From positions 23,362,543 through 23,426,542 of the forward strand of contig OX465101.1 in NCBI GenBank assembly GCA_949987565.1: a stretch of 64,000 nucleotides of DNA, written 5' to 3'. Of this stretch, positions 51,980 to 64,000 are shown piece after piece. Numbering within the stretch: position 1 is the first letter of the stretch; each line of letters opens with the position of its first letter. Source of the stretch: Luidia sarsii (taxonomy: Eukaryota > Echinodermata > Asteroidea > Paxillosida > Luidiidae). Both the position numbers and the translations under genes were made by a program. Below the pieces are notes generated by a model. That model was given only the letters and a program-made list of their open reading frames with translations. It searched no databases and was not told where the DNA came from.

Positions 51980-54284
51980 AAACATGACTCTTTTGCCTTG
52001 AAATGATTCTTGGAGGATTGAGTCTCAGATATCTTGTCTTTCGATTGGATCCTCTCGAGAGCATGTCAAGCTACAGATAGGTCAATTTTCAGCTTCTGGA
52101 ACGAAATAGTTTTGAGGATAATGACTAGAAGGTAAAGACCGTCTGACACATACCCCTACATGTGTTTTGTTGACAGTCGCATTGCCGGTACACTTATCAA
52201 ACCGATGGCATCAGGGTACATTTGCCTGGGCGTGTTTCGGTGCAGATTTCAGGTACCTTGCTAATTCTTTCGTGAATCGATTGACTAGGCCAAGGGCTAC
52301 GATCTGAATATAGTTTAAGATTCATGGGGTGAATATTAAAAGGCGATATTTAGGAGGAGGCATTACATGTGTCTTGCCCGAGATTCTTTGCAGTGTATTG
52401 TAAGCGCGTCACAATATACTTGGCTGTGCGCCTTCGCTCAAAGAACATGACTCTTTTGCCTTGAAATGATTCTTGGATTGAGTCTCAGATATCTTGTCTT
52501 TCGATTGGATCCTCTCGAGAGCATGTCAAGCTACAGATAGGTCAATTTTCAGCTTCTGGAACGAAATAGTTTTGAGGATAATGACTAGAATGTAAAGACC
52601 GTCTGACACATACCCCTACATGTGTTTTGTTGACAGTCGCATTGCCGGTACACTTATCAAACCGATGGCATCAGGGTACATTTGACCGGGCGTGTTTCGG
52701 TTCAGATTTAAGGTACCTTGCTAATTCTTTCGGAAATCGATTGACTAGGCCAAGGGCTACGATCTGAATATAGTTTAAGCTTCATGGGGTGAATATTAAA
52801 GGGCGATATTTAGGAGGAGGCATTACATGTGTCTTGCCCGAGATTCTTTGCAGTGTATTGTAAGCGCGTCACAATATACTTGGCTGTGCGCCTTCGCTCA
52901 AAGAACATGACTCTTTTGCCTTGAAATGATTCTTGGATTGAGTCTCAGATATCTTGTCTTTCGATTGGATCCTCTCGAGAGCATGTCAAGCTACAGATAG
53001 GTCAATTTTCAGCCTCTGGAACGAAATAGTTTTGAGGATAATGACTAGAAGGTAAAGACCGTCTGACACATACCCCTACATGTGTTTTGTTGACAGTCGC
53101 ATTGCCGGTACACTTATCAAACCGATGGCATCAGGGTACATTTGCCTGGGCGTGTTTCGGTGCAGATTTCAGGTACCTTGCTAATTCTTTCGTGAATCGA
53201 TTGACAAGGCCAAGGGCTACGATCTGAACATAGTTTAAGCTTCATGGGGTGAATATTAAAGGGCGGTATTTAGGAGGAGGCATTACATGTGTCTTGCCCG
53301 AGATTCTTTGCAGTGTATTGTAAGCGCGTCACAATATACTTGGCTGTGCGCCTTCGCTCAAAGAACATGACTCTTTTGCCTTGAAATGATTCTTGGATTG
53401 AGTCTCAGATATCTTGTCTTTCGATTGGATCCTCTCGAGAGCATGTCAAGCTACAGATAGGTCAATTTTCAGCTTCTGGAACGAAATAGTTTTGAGGATA
53501 ATGACTAGAAGGTAAAGACCGTCTGACACATACCCCTACATGTGTTTTGTTGACAGTCGCATTGCCGGTACACTTATCAAACCGATGGCATCAGGGTACA
53601 TTTGCCTGGGCGTGTTTCGGTGCAGATTTCAGGTACCTTGCTAATTCTTTCGTGAATCGATTGACAAGGCCAAGGGCTACGATCTGAACATAGTTTAAGC
53701 TTCATGGGGTGAATATTAAAGGGCGGTATTTAGGAGGAGGCATTACATGTGTCTTGCCCGAGATTCTTTGCAGTGTATTGTAAGCGCGTCACAATATACT
53801 TGGCTGTGCGCCTTCGCTCAAAAAACATGACTCTTTTGCCTTGAAATGATTCTTGGAGGATTGAGTCTCAGATATCTTGTCTTTCGATTGGATCCTCTCG
53901 AGAGCATGTCAAGCTACAGATAGGTCAATTTTCAGCTTCTGGAACGAAATAGTTTTGAGGATAATGACTAGAAGGTAAAGACCGTCTGACACATACCCCT
54001 ACATGTGTTTTGTTGACAGTCGCATTGCCGGTACACTTATCAAACCGATGGCATCAGGGTACATTTGCCTGGGCGTGTTTCTGTGCAGATTTCAGGTACC
54101 TTGCTAATTCTTTCGTGAATCGATTGACAAGGCCAAGGGCTACGATCTAATATAGTTTAAGCTTCATGGGGTGAATATTAAAGGGCGATATTTAGGAGGA
54201 GGCATTACATGTGTCTTGCCCGAGATTCTTTGCAGTGTATTGTAAGCGCGTCACAATATACTTGGCTGTGCGCCTTCGCTCAAA
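51980..54284 (+). repeat. 5-monomer block, copy 2 (2,305 bp)
   Basis: Units start at 51980, 52443, 52903, 53363 and 53823, with the same five types and length as 48755-51059. The start-to-start distance between the two copies is 3,225 bp (seven monomers). Confidence 0.86.
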
Positions 54285-57200
54285 GAACATGACTCTTTTG
54301 CCTTGAAATGATTCTTGGATTGAGTCTCAGATATCTTGTCTTTCGATTGGATCCTCTCGAGAGCATGTCAAGCTACAGATAGGTCAAATTTCAGCTTCTG
54401 GAACGAAATAGTTTTGAGGATAATGACTAGAAGGTAAAGACCGTCTGACACATACCCCTACATGTGTTTTGTTGACAGTCGCATTGCCGGTACACTTATC
54501 AAACCGATGGCATCAGGGTACATTTGCCTGGGCGTGTTTCGGTGCAGATTTCAGGTACCTTGCTAATTCTTTCGTGAATCGATTGACAAGGCCAAGGGCT
54601 ACGATCTGAACATAGTTTAAGCTTCATGGGGTGAATATTAAAGGGCGGTATTCAGGAGGAGGCATTACATGTGTCTTGCCCGAGATTCTTTGCAGTGTAT
54701 TGTAAGCGCGTCACAATATACTTGGCTGTGCGCCTTCGCTCAAAGAACATGACTCTTTTGCCTTGAAATGATTCTTGGATTGAGTCTCAGATATCTTGTC
54801 TTTCGATTGGATCCTCTCGAGAGCATGTCAAGCTACAGATAGGTCAATTTTCAGCTTCTGGAACGAAATAGTTTTGAGGATAATGACTAGAAGGTAAAGA
54901 CCGTCTGACACATACCCCTACATGTGTTTTGTTGACAGTCGCATTGCCGGTACACTTATCAAACCGATGGCATCAGGGTACATTTGCCTGGGCGTGTTTC
55001 GGTGCAGATTTCAGGTACCTTGCTAATTCTTTCGTGAATCGATTGACTAGGCCAAGGGCTACGATCTGAATATAGTTTAAGATTCATGGGGTGAATATTA
55101 AAAGGCGATATTTAGGAGGAGGCATTACATGTGTCTTGCCCGAGATTCTTTGCAGTGTATTGTAAGCGCGTCACAATATACTTGGCTGTGCGCCTTCGCT
55201 CAAAGAACATGACTCTTTTGCCTTGAAATGATTCTTGGATTGAGTCTCAGATATCTTGTCTTTCGATTGGATCCTCTCGAGAGCATGTCAAGCTACAGAT
55301 AGGTCAATTTTCAGCTTCTGGAACGAAATAGTTTTGAGGATAATGACTAGAAGGTAAAGACCGTCTGACACATACCCCTACATGTGTTTTGTTGACAGTC
55401 GCATTGCCGGTACACTTATCAAACCGATGGCATCAGGGTACATTTGCCTGGGCGTGTTTCTGTGCAGATTTCAGGTACCTTGCTAATTCTTTCGTGAATC
55501 GATTGACAAGGCCAAGGGCTACGATCTAATATAGTTTAAGCTTCATGGGGTGAATATTAAAGGGCGATATTTAGGAGGAGGCATTACATGTGTCTTGCCC
55601 GAGATTCTTTGCAGTGTATTGTAAGCGCGTCACAATATACTTGGCTGTGCGCCTTCGCTCAAAGAACATGACTCTTTTGCCTTGAAATGATTCTTGGATT
55701 GAGTCTCAGATATCTTGTCTTTCGATTGGATCCTCTCGAGAGCATGTCAAGCTACAGATAGGTCAAATTTCAGCTTCTGGAACGAAATAGTTTTGAGGAT
55801 AATGACTAGAAGGTAAAGACCGTCTGACACATACCCCTACATGTGTTTTGTTGACAGTCGCATTGCCGGTACACTTATCAAACCGATGGCATCAGGGTAC
55901 ATTTGCCTGGGCGTGTTTCTGTGCAGATTTCAGGTACCTTGCTAATTCTTTCGTGAATCGATTGACAAGGCCAAGGGCTACGATCTAATATAGTTTAAGC
56001 TTCATGGGGTGAATATTAAAGGGCGATATTTAGGAGGAGGCATTACATGTGTCTTGCCCGAGATTCTTTGCAGTGTATTGTAAGCGCGTCACAATATACT
56101 TGGCTGTGCGCCTTCGCTCAAAGAACATGACTCTTTTGCCTTGAAATGATTCTTGGATTGAGTCTCAGATATCTTGTCTTTCGATTGGATCCTCTCGAGA
56201 GCATGTCAAGCTACAGATAGGTCAAATTTCAGCTTCTGGAACGAAATAGTTTTGAGGATAATGACTAGAAGGTAAAGACCGTCTGACACATACCCCTACA
56301 TGTGTTTTGTTGACAGTCGCATTGCCGGTACACTTATCAAACCGATGGCATCAGGGTACATTTGCCTGGGCGTGTTTCGGTGCAGATTTCAGGTACCTTG
56401 CTAATTCTTTCGTGAATCGATTGACAAGGCCAAGGGCTACGATCTGAACATAGTTTAAGCTTCATGGGGTGAATATTAAAGGGCGGTATTCAGGAGGAGG
56501 CATTACATGTGTCTTGCCCGAGATTCTTTGCAGTGTATTGTAAGCGCGTCACAATATACTTGGCTGTGCGCCTTCGCTCAAAGAACATGACTCTTTTGCC
56601 TTGAAATGATTCTTGGATTGAGTCTCAGATATCTTGTCTTTCGATTGGATCCTCTCGAGAGCATGTCAAGCTACAGATAGGTCAATTTTCAGCTTCTGGA
56701 ACGAAATAGTTTTGAGGATAATGACTAGAAGGTAAAGACCGTCTGACACATACCCCTACATGTGTTTTGTTGACAGTCGCATTGCCGGTACACTTATCAA
56801 ACCGATGGCATCAGGGTACATTTGCCTGGGCGTGTTTCGGTGCAGATTTCAGGTACCTTGCTAATTCTTTCGTGAATCGATTGACTAGGCCAAGGGCTAC
56901 GATCTGAATATAGTTTAAGATTCATGGGGTGAATATTAAAAGGCGATATTTAGGAGGAGGCATTACATGTGTCTTGCCCGAGATTCTTTGCAGTGTATTG
57001 TAAGCGCGTCACAATATACTTGGCTGTGCGCCTTCGCTCAAAGAACATGACTCTTTTGCCTTGAAATGATTCTTGGATTGAGTCTCAGATATCTTGTCTT
57101 TCGATTGGATCCTCTCGAGAGCATGTCAAGCTACAGATAGGTCAATTTTCAGCTTCTGGAACGAAATAGTTTTGAGGATAATGACTAGAAGGTAAAGACC

Positions 57201-60200
57201 GTCTGACACATACCCCTACATGTGTTTTGTTGACAGTCGCATTGCCGGTACACTTATCAAACCGATGGCATCAGGGTACATTTGCCTGGGCGTGTTTCGG
57301 TGCAGATTTCAGGTACCTTGCTAATTCTTTCGTGAATCGATTGACAAGGCCAAGGGCTACGATCTGAACATAGTTTAAGCTTCATGGGGTGAATATTAAA
57401 GGGCGGTATTTAGGAGGAGGCATTACATGTGTCTTGCCCGAGATTCTTTGCAGTGTATTGTAAGCGCGTCACAATATACTTGGCTGTGCGCCTTCGCTCA
57501 AAAAACATGACTCTTTTGCCTTGAAATGATTCTTGGAGGATTGAGTCTCAGATATCTTGTCTTTCGATTGGATCCTCTCGAGAGCATGTCAAGCTACAGA
57601 TAGGTCAATTTTCAGCTTCTGGAACGAAATAGTTTTGAGGATAATGACTAGAAGGTAAAGACCGTCTGACACATACCCCTACATGTGTTTTGTTGACAGT
57701 CGCATTGCCGGTACACTTATCAAACCGATGGCATCAGGGTACATTTGCCTGGGCGTGTTTCTGTGCAGATTTCAGGTACCTTGCTAATTCTTTCGTGAAT
57801 CGATTGACAAGGCCAAGGGCTACGATCTAATATAGTTTAAGCTTCATGGGGTGAATATTAAAGGGCGATATTTAGGAGGAGGCATTACATGTGTCTTGCC
57901 CGAGATTCTTTGCAGTGTATTGTAAGCGCGTCACAATATACTTGGCTGTGCGCCTTCGCTCAAAGAACATGACTCTTTTGCCTTGAAATGATTCTTGGAT
58001 TGAGTCTCAGATATCTTGTCTTTCGATTGGATCCTCTCGAGAGCATGTCAAGCTACAGATAGGTCAAATTTCAGCTTCTGGAACGAAATAGTTTTGAGGA
58101 TAATGACTAGAAGGTAAAGACCGTCTGACACATACCCCTACATGTGTTTTGTTGACAGTCGCATTGCCGGTACACTTATCAAACCGATGGCATCAGGGTA
58201 CATTTGCCTGGGCGTGTTTCGGTGCAGATTTCAGGTACCTTGCTAATTCTTTCGTGAATCGATTGACAAGGCCAAGGGCTACGATCTGAACATAGTTTAA
58301 GCTTAATGGGGTGAATATTAAAGGGCGGTATTCAGGAGGAGGCATTACATGTGTCTTGCCCGAGATTCTTTGCAGTGTATTGTAAGCGCGTCACAATATA
58401 CTTGGCTGTGCGCCTTCGCTCAAAGAACATGACTCTTTTGCCTTGAAATGATTCTTGGATTGAGTCTCAGATATCTTGTCTTTCGATTGGATCCTCTCGA
58501 GAGCATGTCAAGCTACAGATAGGTCAAATTTCAGCTTCTGGAACGAAATAGTTTTGAGGATAATGACTAGAAGGTAAAGACCGTCTGACACATACCCCTA
58601 CATGTGTTTTGTTGACAGTCGCATTGCCGGTACACTTATCAAACCGATGGCATCAGGGTACATTTGCCTGGGCGTGTTTCGGTGCAGATTTCAGGTACCT
58701 TGCTAATTCTTTCGTGAATCGATTGACAAGGCCAAGGGCTACGATCTGAACATAGTTTAAGCTTCATGGGGTGAATATTAAAGGGCGGTATTCAGGAGGA
58801 GGCATTACATGTGTCTTGCCCGAGATTCTTTGCAGTGTATTGTAAGCGCGTCACAATATACTTGGCTGTGCGCCTTCGCTCAAAGAACATGACTCTTTTG
58901 CCTTGAAATGATTCTTGGATTGAGTCTCAGATATCTTGTCTTTCGATTGGATCCTCTCGAGAGCATGTCAAGCTACAGATAGGTCAATTTTCAGCTTCTG
59001 GAACGAAATAGTTTTGAGGATAATGACTAGAAGGTAAAGACCGTCTGACACATACCCCTACATGTGTTTTGTTGACAGTCGCATTGCCGGTACACTTATC
59101 AAACCGATGGCATCAGGGTACATTTGCCTGGGCGTGTTTCGGTGCAGATTTCAGGTACCTTGCTAATTCTTTCGTGAATCGATTGACTAGGCCAAGGGCT
59201 ACGATCTGAATATAGTTTAAGATTCATGGGGTGAATATTAAAAGGCGATATTTAGGAGGAGGCATTACATGTGTCTTGCCCGAGATTCTTTGCAGTGTAT
59301 TGTAAGCGCGTCACAATATACTTGGCTGTGCGCCTTCGCTCAAAGAACATGACTCTTTTGCCTTGAAATGATTCTTGGATTGAGTCTCAGATATCTTGTC
59401 TTTCGATTGGATCCTCTCGAGAGCATGTCAAGCTACAGATAGGTCAATTTTCAGCTTCTGGAACGAAATAGTTTTGAGGATAATGACTAGAAGGTAAAGA
59501 CCGTCTGACACATACCCCTACATGTGTTTTGTTGACAGTCGCATTGCCGGTACACTTATCAAACCGATGGCATCAGGGTACATTTGCCTGGGCGTGTTTC
59601 TGTGCAGATTTCAGGTACCTTGCTAATTCTTTCGTGAATCGATTGACAAGGCCAAGGGCTACGATCTAATATAGTTTAAGCTTCATGGGGTGAATATTAA
59701 AGGGCGATATTTAGGAGGAGGCATTACATGTGTCTTGCCCGAGATTCTTTGCAGTGTATTGTAAGCGCGTCACAATATACTTGGCTGTGCGCCTTCGCTC
59801 AAAGAACATGACTCTTTTGCCTTGAAATGATTCTTGGATTGAGTCTCAGATATCTTGTCTTTCGATTGGATCCTCTCGAGAGCATGTCAAGCTACAGATA
59901 GGTCAAATTTCAGCTTCTGGAACGAAATAGTTTTGAGGATAATGACTAGAAGGTAAAGACCGTCTGACACATACCCCTACATGTGTTTTGTTGACAGTCG
60001 CATTGCCGGTACACTTATCAAACCGATGGCATCAGGGTACATTTGCCTGGGCGTGTTTCGGTGCAGATTTCAGGTACCTTGCTAATTCTTTCGTGAATCG
60101 ATTGACAAGGCCAAGGGCTACGATCTGAACATAGTTTAAGCTTCATGGGGTGAATATTAAAGGGCGGTATTTAGGAGGAGGCATTACATGTGTCTTGCCC

Positions 60201-62108
60201 GAGATTCTTTGCAGTGTATTGTAAGCGCGTCACAATATACTTGGCTGTGCGCCTTCGCTCAAAAAACATGACTCTTTTGCCTTGAAATGATTCTTGGAGG
60301 ATTGAGTCTCAGATATCTTGTCTTTCGATTGGATCCTCTCGAGAGCATGTCAAGCTACAGATAGGTCAATTTTCAGCTTCTGGAACGAAATAGTTTTGAG
60401 GATAATGACTAGAAGGTAAAGACCGTCTGACACATACCCCTACATGTGTTTTGTTGACAGTCGCATTGCCGGTACACTTATCAAACCGATGGCATCAGGG
60501 TACATTTGCCTGGGCGTGTTTCGGTGCAGATTTCAGGTACCTTGCTAATTCTTTCGTGAATCGATTGACTAGGCCAAGGGCTACGATCTGAATATAGTTT
60601 AAGATTCATGGGGTGAATATTAAAAGGCGATATTTAGGAGGAGGCATTACATGTGTCTTGCCCGAGATTCTTTGCAGTGTATTGTAAGCGCGTCACAATA
60701 TACTTGGCTGTGCGCCTTCGCTCAAAGAACATGACTCTTTTGCCTTGAAATGATTCTTGGATTGAGTCTCAGATATCTTGTCTTTCGATTGGATCCTCTC
60801 GAGAGCATGTCAAGCTACAGATAGGTCAATTTTCAGCCTCTGGAACGAAATAGTTTTGAGGATAATGACTAGAAGGTAAAGACCGTCTGACACATACCCC
60901 TACATGTGTTTTGTTGACAGTCGCATTGCCGGTACACTTATCAAACCGATGGCATCAGGGTACATTTGCCTGGGCGTGTTTCGGTGCAGATTTCAGGTAC
61001 CTTGCTAATTCTTTCGTGAATCGATTGACAAGGCCAAGGGCTACGATCTGAACATAGTTTAAGCTTCATGGGGTGAATATTAAAGGGCGGTATTTAGGAG
61101 GAGGCATTACATGTGTCTTGCCCGAGATTCTTTGCAGTGTATTGTAAGCGCGTCACAATATACTTGGCTGTGCGCCTTCGCTCAAAGAACATGACTCTTT
61201 TGCCTTGAAATGATTCTTGGATTGAGTCTCAGATATCTTGTCTTTCGATTGGATCCTCTCGAGAGCATGTCAAGCTACAGATAGGTCAATTTTCAGCTTC
61301 TGGAACGAAATAGTTTTGAGGATAATGACTAGAAGGTAAAGACCGTCTGACACATACCCCTACATGTGTTTTGTTGACAGTCGCATTGCCGGTACACTTA
61401 TCAAACCGATGGCATCAGGGTACATTTGCCTGGGCGTGTTTCGGTGCAGATTTCAGGTACCTTGCTAATTCTTTCGTGAATCGATTGACAAGGCCAAGGG
61501 CTACGATCTGAACATAGTTTAAGCTTCATGGGGTGAATATTAAAGGGCGGTATTTAGGAGGAGGCATTACATGTGTCTTGCCCGAGATTCTTTGCAGTGT
61601 ATTGTAAGCGCGTCACAATATACTTGGCTGTGCGCCTTCGCTCAAAAAACATGACTCTTTTGCCTTGAAATGATTCTTGGAGGATTGAGTCTCAGATATC
61701 TTGTCTTTCGATTGGATCCTCTCGAGAGCATGTCAAGCTACAGATAGGTCAATTTTCAGCTTCTGGAACGAAATAGTTTTGAGGATAATGACTAGAAGGT
61801 AAAGACCGTCTGACACATACCCCTACATGTGTTTTGTTGACAGTCGCATTGCCGGTACACTTATCAAACCGATGGCATCAGGGTACATTTGCCTGGGCGT
61901 GTTTCTGTGCAGATTTCAGGTACCTTGCTAATTCTTTCGTGAATCGATTGACAAGGCCAAGGGCTACGATCTAATATAGTTTAAGCTTCATGGGGTGAAT
62001 ATTAAAGGGCGATATTTAGGAGGAGGCATTACATGTGTCTTGCCCGAGATTCTTTGCAGTGTATTGTAAGCGCGTCACAATATACTTGGCTGTGCGCCTT
62101 CGCTCAAA
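54285..62108 (+). repeat. 17-monomer zone of shortened and recombined blocks
   Basis: Units start at 54285, 54745, 55205, 55664, 56123, 56583, 57043, 57503, 57965, 58425, 58885, 59345, 59804, 60264, 60727, 61187 and 61647. The recurring core is CAAATTT/CGGTATTCAGG then AAGATTC. Fusions: 55205 and 59345 (no GGA insertion but TTTCTGTGC alpha 3' half), 55664 (CAAATTT 5' half with TTTCTGTGC), 59804 (CAAATTT 5' half with CGGTATTTA and CAAAAAAC junction), 60264 (GGAGG with AAGATTC). A CAAATTT beta unit is doubled at 57965-58884, the first copy with private AAGCTTAATGG near 58303. The 4-unit run 60264-62108 is the 5-mer without its GAATG unit. Confidence 0.83.
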
Positions 62109-63947
62109 GAACATGACTCTTTTGCCTTGAAATGATTCTTGGATTGAGTCTCAGATATCTTGTCTTTCGATTGGATCCTCTCGAGAGCATGTCAAGCTAC
62201 AGATAGGTCAAATTTCAGCTTCTGGAACGAAATAGTTTTGAGGATAATGACTAGAAGGTAAAGACCGTCTGACACATACCCCTACATGTGTTTTGTTGAC
62301 AGTCGCATTGCCGGTACACTTATCAAACCGATGGCATCAGGGTACATTTGCCTGGGCGTGTTTCGGTGCAGATTTCAGGTACCTTGCTAATTCTTTCGTG
62401 AATCGATTGACAAGGCCAAGGGCTACGATCTGAACATAGTTTAAGCTTCATGGGGTGAATATTAAAGGGCGGTATTCAGGAGGAGGCATTACATGTGTCT
62501 TGCCCGAGATTCTTTGCAGTGTATTGTAAGCGCGTCACAATATACTTGGCTGTGCGCCTTCGCTCAAAGAACATGACTCTTTTGCCTTGAAATGATTCTT
62601 GGATTGAGTCTCAGATATCTTGTCTTTCGATTGGATCCTCTCGAGAGCATGTCAAGCTACAGATAGGTCAATTTTCAGCTTCTGGAACGAAATAGTTTTG
62701 AGGATAATGACTAGAAGGTAAAGACCGTCTGACACATACCCCTACATGTGTTTTGTTGACAGTCGCATTGCCGGTACACTTATCAAACCGATGGCATCAG
62801 GGTACATTTGCCTGGGCGTGTTTCGGTGCAGATTTCAGGTACCTTGCTAATTCTTTCGTGAATCGATTGACAAGGCCAAGGGCTACGATCTAATATAGTT
62901 TAAGCTTCATGGGGTGAATATTAAAGGGCGATATTTAGGAGGAGGCATTACATGTGTCTTGCCCGAGATTCTTTGCAGTGTATTGTAAGCGCGTCACAAT
63001 ATACTTGGCTGTGCGCCTTCGCTCAAAGAACATGACTCTTTTGACTTGAAATGATTCTTGGATTGAGTCTCAGATATCTTGTCTTTCGATTGGATCCTCT
63101 CGAGAGCATGTCAAGCTACAGATAGGTCAAATTTCAGCTTCTGGAACGAAATAGTTTTGAGGATAATGACTAGAAGGTAAAGACCCTCTGACACATACCC
63201 CTACATGTGTTTTGTTGACAGTCGCATTGCCGGTACACTTATCAAACCGATGGCATCAGGGTACATTTGCCTGGGCGTGTTTCGGTGCAGATTTCAGGTA
63301 CCTTGCTAATTCTTTCGTGAATCGATTGACAAGGCCAAGGGCTACGATCTGAACATAGTTTAAGCTTCATGGGGTGAATATTAAAGGGCGGTATTCAGGA
63401 GGAGGCATTACATGTGTCTTGCCCGAGATTCTTTGCAGTGTATTGTAAGCGCGTCACAATATACTTGGCTGTGCGCCTTCGCTCAAAGAACATGACTCTT
63501 TTGCCTTGAAATGATTCTTGGATTGAGTCTCAGATATCTTGTCTTTCGATTGGATCCTCTCGAGAGCATGTCAAGCTACAGATAGGTCAATTTTCAGCTT
63601 CTGGAACGAAATAGTTTTGAGGATAATGACTAGAATGTAAAGACCGTCTGACACATACCCCTACATGTGTTTTGTTGACAGTCGCATTGCCGGTACACTT
63701 ATCAAACCGATGGCATCAGGGTTCATTTGCCTGGGCGTGTTTCGGTGCAGATTTCAGGTACCTTGCTAATTCTTTCGTGAATCGATTGACAAGGCCAAGG
63801 GCTACGATCTGAACATAGTTTAAGCTTCATGGGGTGAATATTAAAGGGCGGTATTTAGGAGGAGGCATTACATGTGTCTTGCCCGAGATTCTTTGCAGTG
63901 TATTGTAAGCGCGTCACAATATACTTGGCTGTGCGCCTTCGCTCAAA
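62109..63947 (+). repeat. Last four complete monomers
   Basis: Units start at 62109 (CAAATTT/CGGTATTCAGG), 62569 (plain alpha), 63028 (CAAATTT, private TTTTGACTTG and AGACCCTCTG) and 63488. The unit at 63488 combines GAATG (unit base 149) with GGGTTCAT and TTGCCTGGG, two haplotypes separate elsewhere, so it is another hybrid. Confidence 0.85.
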
Positions 63948-64000
63948 GAACATGACTCTTTTGCCTTGAAATGATTCTTGGATTGAGTCTCAGATATCTT
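63948..64000 (+). repeat. Partial monomer cut by the window end (53 bp)
   Basis: The first 53 bases of the next unit match the conserved start up to the EcoRV site. The array continues beyond the window. Confidence 0.95.

Larger units (their letters stand above)
1..64000 (+). repeat. Satellite DNA array, ~460-bp monomer, 139 full copies
   Basis: The entire window is a head-to-tail array of one monomer starting GAACATGACTC and ending CTTCGCTCAA(T/A). Walking monomer starts through the sequence gives 139 complete units and one 53-base partial unit. Lengths are 459 bp (alpha class), 460 bp (beta and gamma) or 461-463 bp with small insertions; 139x460 corrected for 35 alpha deletions, twelve 3-base and three 2-base insertions gives 63,947, which matches the last boundary. 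All units are in one orientation and differ by only a few percent. No transposon, gene or unique sequence interrupts the array. Satellite DNA is the established class for such arrays; the chromosomal location and any function are not visible. I do not recognise the family. Confidence 0.97.

Noticed and set aside
1..64000. Protein-coding genes or a repeat protein encoded by the array
   Set aside because: All three forward frames stop within the first 27 bases of the unit and the longest stop-free stretch is about 180 bases (unit 143-322, without ATG). The reverse strand is also broken at least every ~135 bases, and 460-bp units shift the frame.
1..64000. CRISPR array
   Set aside because: The repeats are directly adjacent at ~460 bp with no unique spacers, far from the 20-50 bp repeat and spacer pattern.
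1..64000. Tandem RNA genes (5S rRNA, spliced leader, U snRNA) or rDNA spacer subrepeats
   Set aside because: I looked for the 5S internal promoter, trypanosomatid, dinoflagellate and nematode spliced-leader sequences, and U1/U2 5' ends, and found none. No rRNA gene adjoins the array and 64 kb is too long for typical spacer subrepeats.
1..64000. Rolling-circle or library concatemer artefact
   Set aside because: An artefactual concatemer would have near-identical units. Here units form several haplotypes with multi-monomer order, hybrids and zoned variants.
1..64000. Transposon or LTR origin or insertion
   Set aside because: No terminal inverted repeats, target-site duplications, tRNA primer site, polypurine tract or transposase/reverse-transcriptase fragments were seen in or between monomers.

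Overview
The whole 64,000-base window is one uninterrupted head-to-tail tandem array of a single unit of about 460 bp. I count 139 complete monomers (1-63947) plus a 53-base start of the next one (63948-64000). All are in the same orientation. No protein gene, tRNA, rRNA, transposon or non-repeat spacer interrupts the array. Monomers are 459 bp (the class reading CTAATATAG near unit base 322), 460 bp (CTGAACATAG or CTGAATATAG), or 461-463 bp where a 2- or 3-base insertion is present. By hand count the unit is about 43% G+C and has 18 CpG sites in 459 bp, close to 0.8 of random expectation. All six reading frames are broken in every unit, with a longest stop-free stretch near 180 bases. This is what a eukaryotic satellite (centromeric, pericentromeric, subtelomeric or sex-chromosome heterochromatin) looks like. 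The lack of CpG depletion argues against a heavily CpG-methylated genome such as a vertebrate or most flowering plants, and would fit an insect or other invertebrate, a fungus or a protist. I do not recognise the satellite family and cannot name the organism.

Layout. (1) 1-9653 and 9654-19306 are two consecutive copies of a 21-monomer higher-order repeat (HOR) of 9,653 bp. They agree at every private variant I checked; the one difference found is the last base (T at 9653, A at 19306). Each copy contains a nested duplication of a 5-monomer, 2,299-bp block. (2) 19307-25283 holds a 6-monomer block and a 7-monomer version of it with one monomer doubled. (3) 25284-32181 holds rearranged 4-, 5- and 6-monomer combinations of the same types. 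(4) 32182-35867 is a 4-monomer, 1,843-bp block present twice. (5) 35868-40014 has monomers with AAGTGAC and TTTGAGG insertions in blocks of 4, 3 and 2, including a clear crossover hybrid at 38170-38630. (6) 40015-45992 is a mixed zone. (7) 45993-54284 is dominated by 5-monomer, 2,305-bp blocks bounded by monomers with a GGA duplication. (8) 54285-64000 contains shortened and recombined versions of those blocks.

How it works. The variation is not random noise. A limited set of diagnostic sites, mostly at unit bases 100-112, 149 and 233-370, occurs in fixed haplotypes. Haplotypes recur at multi-monomer periods, change along the array, and are joined in hybrid monomers. Unequal crossing-over or gene conversion explains this pattern. 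Unit bases about 1-98 and 155-230 are nearly invariant. Subclass unit coordinates below refer to monomer 1 (bases 1-459). For reference: alpha = CTAATATAG units (35 monomers), beta = CTGAACATAG units (70), gamma = CTGAATATAG units (34).
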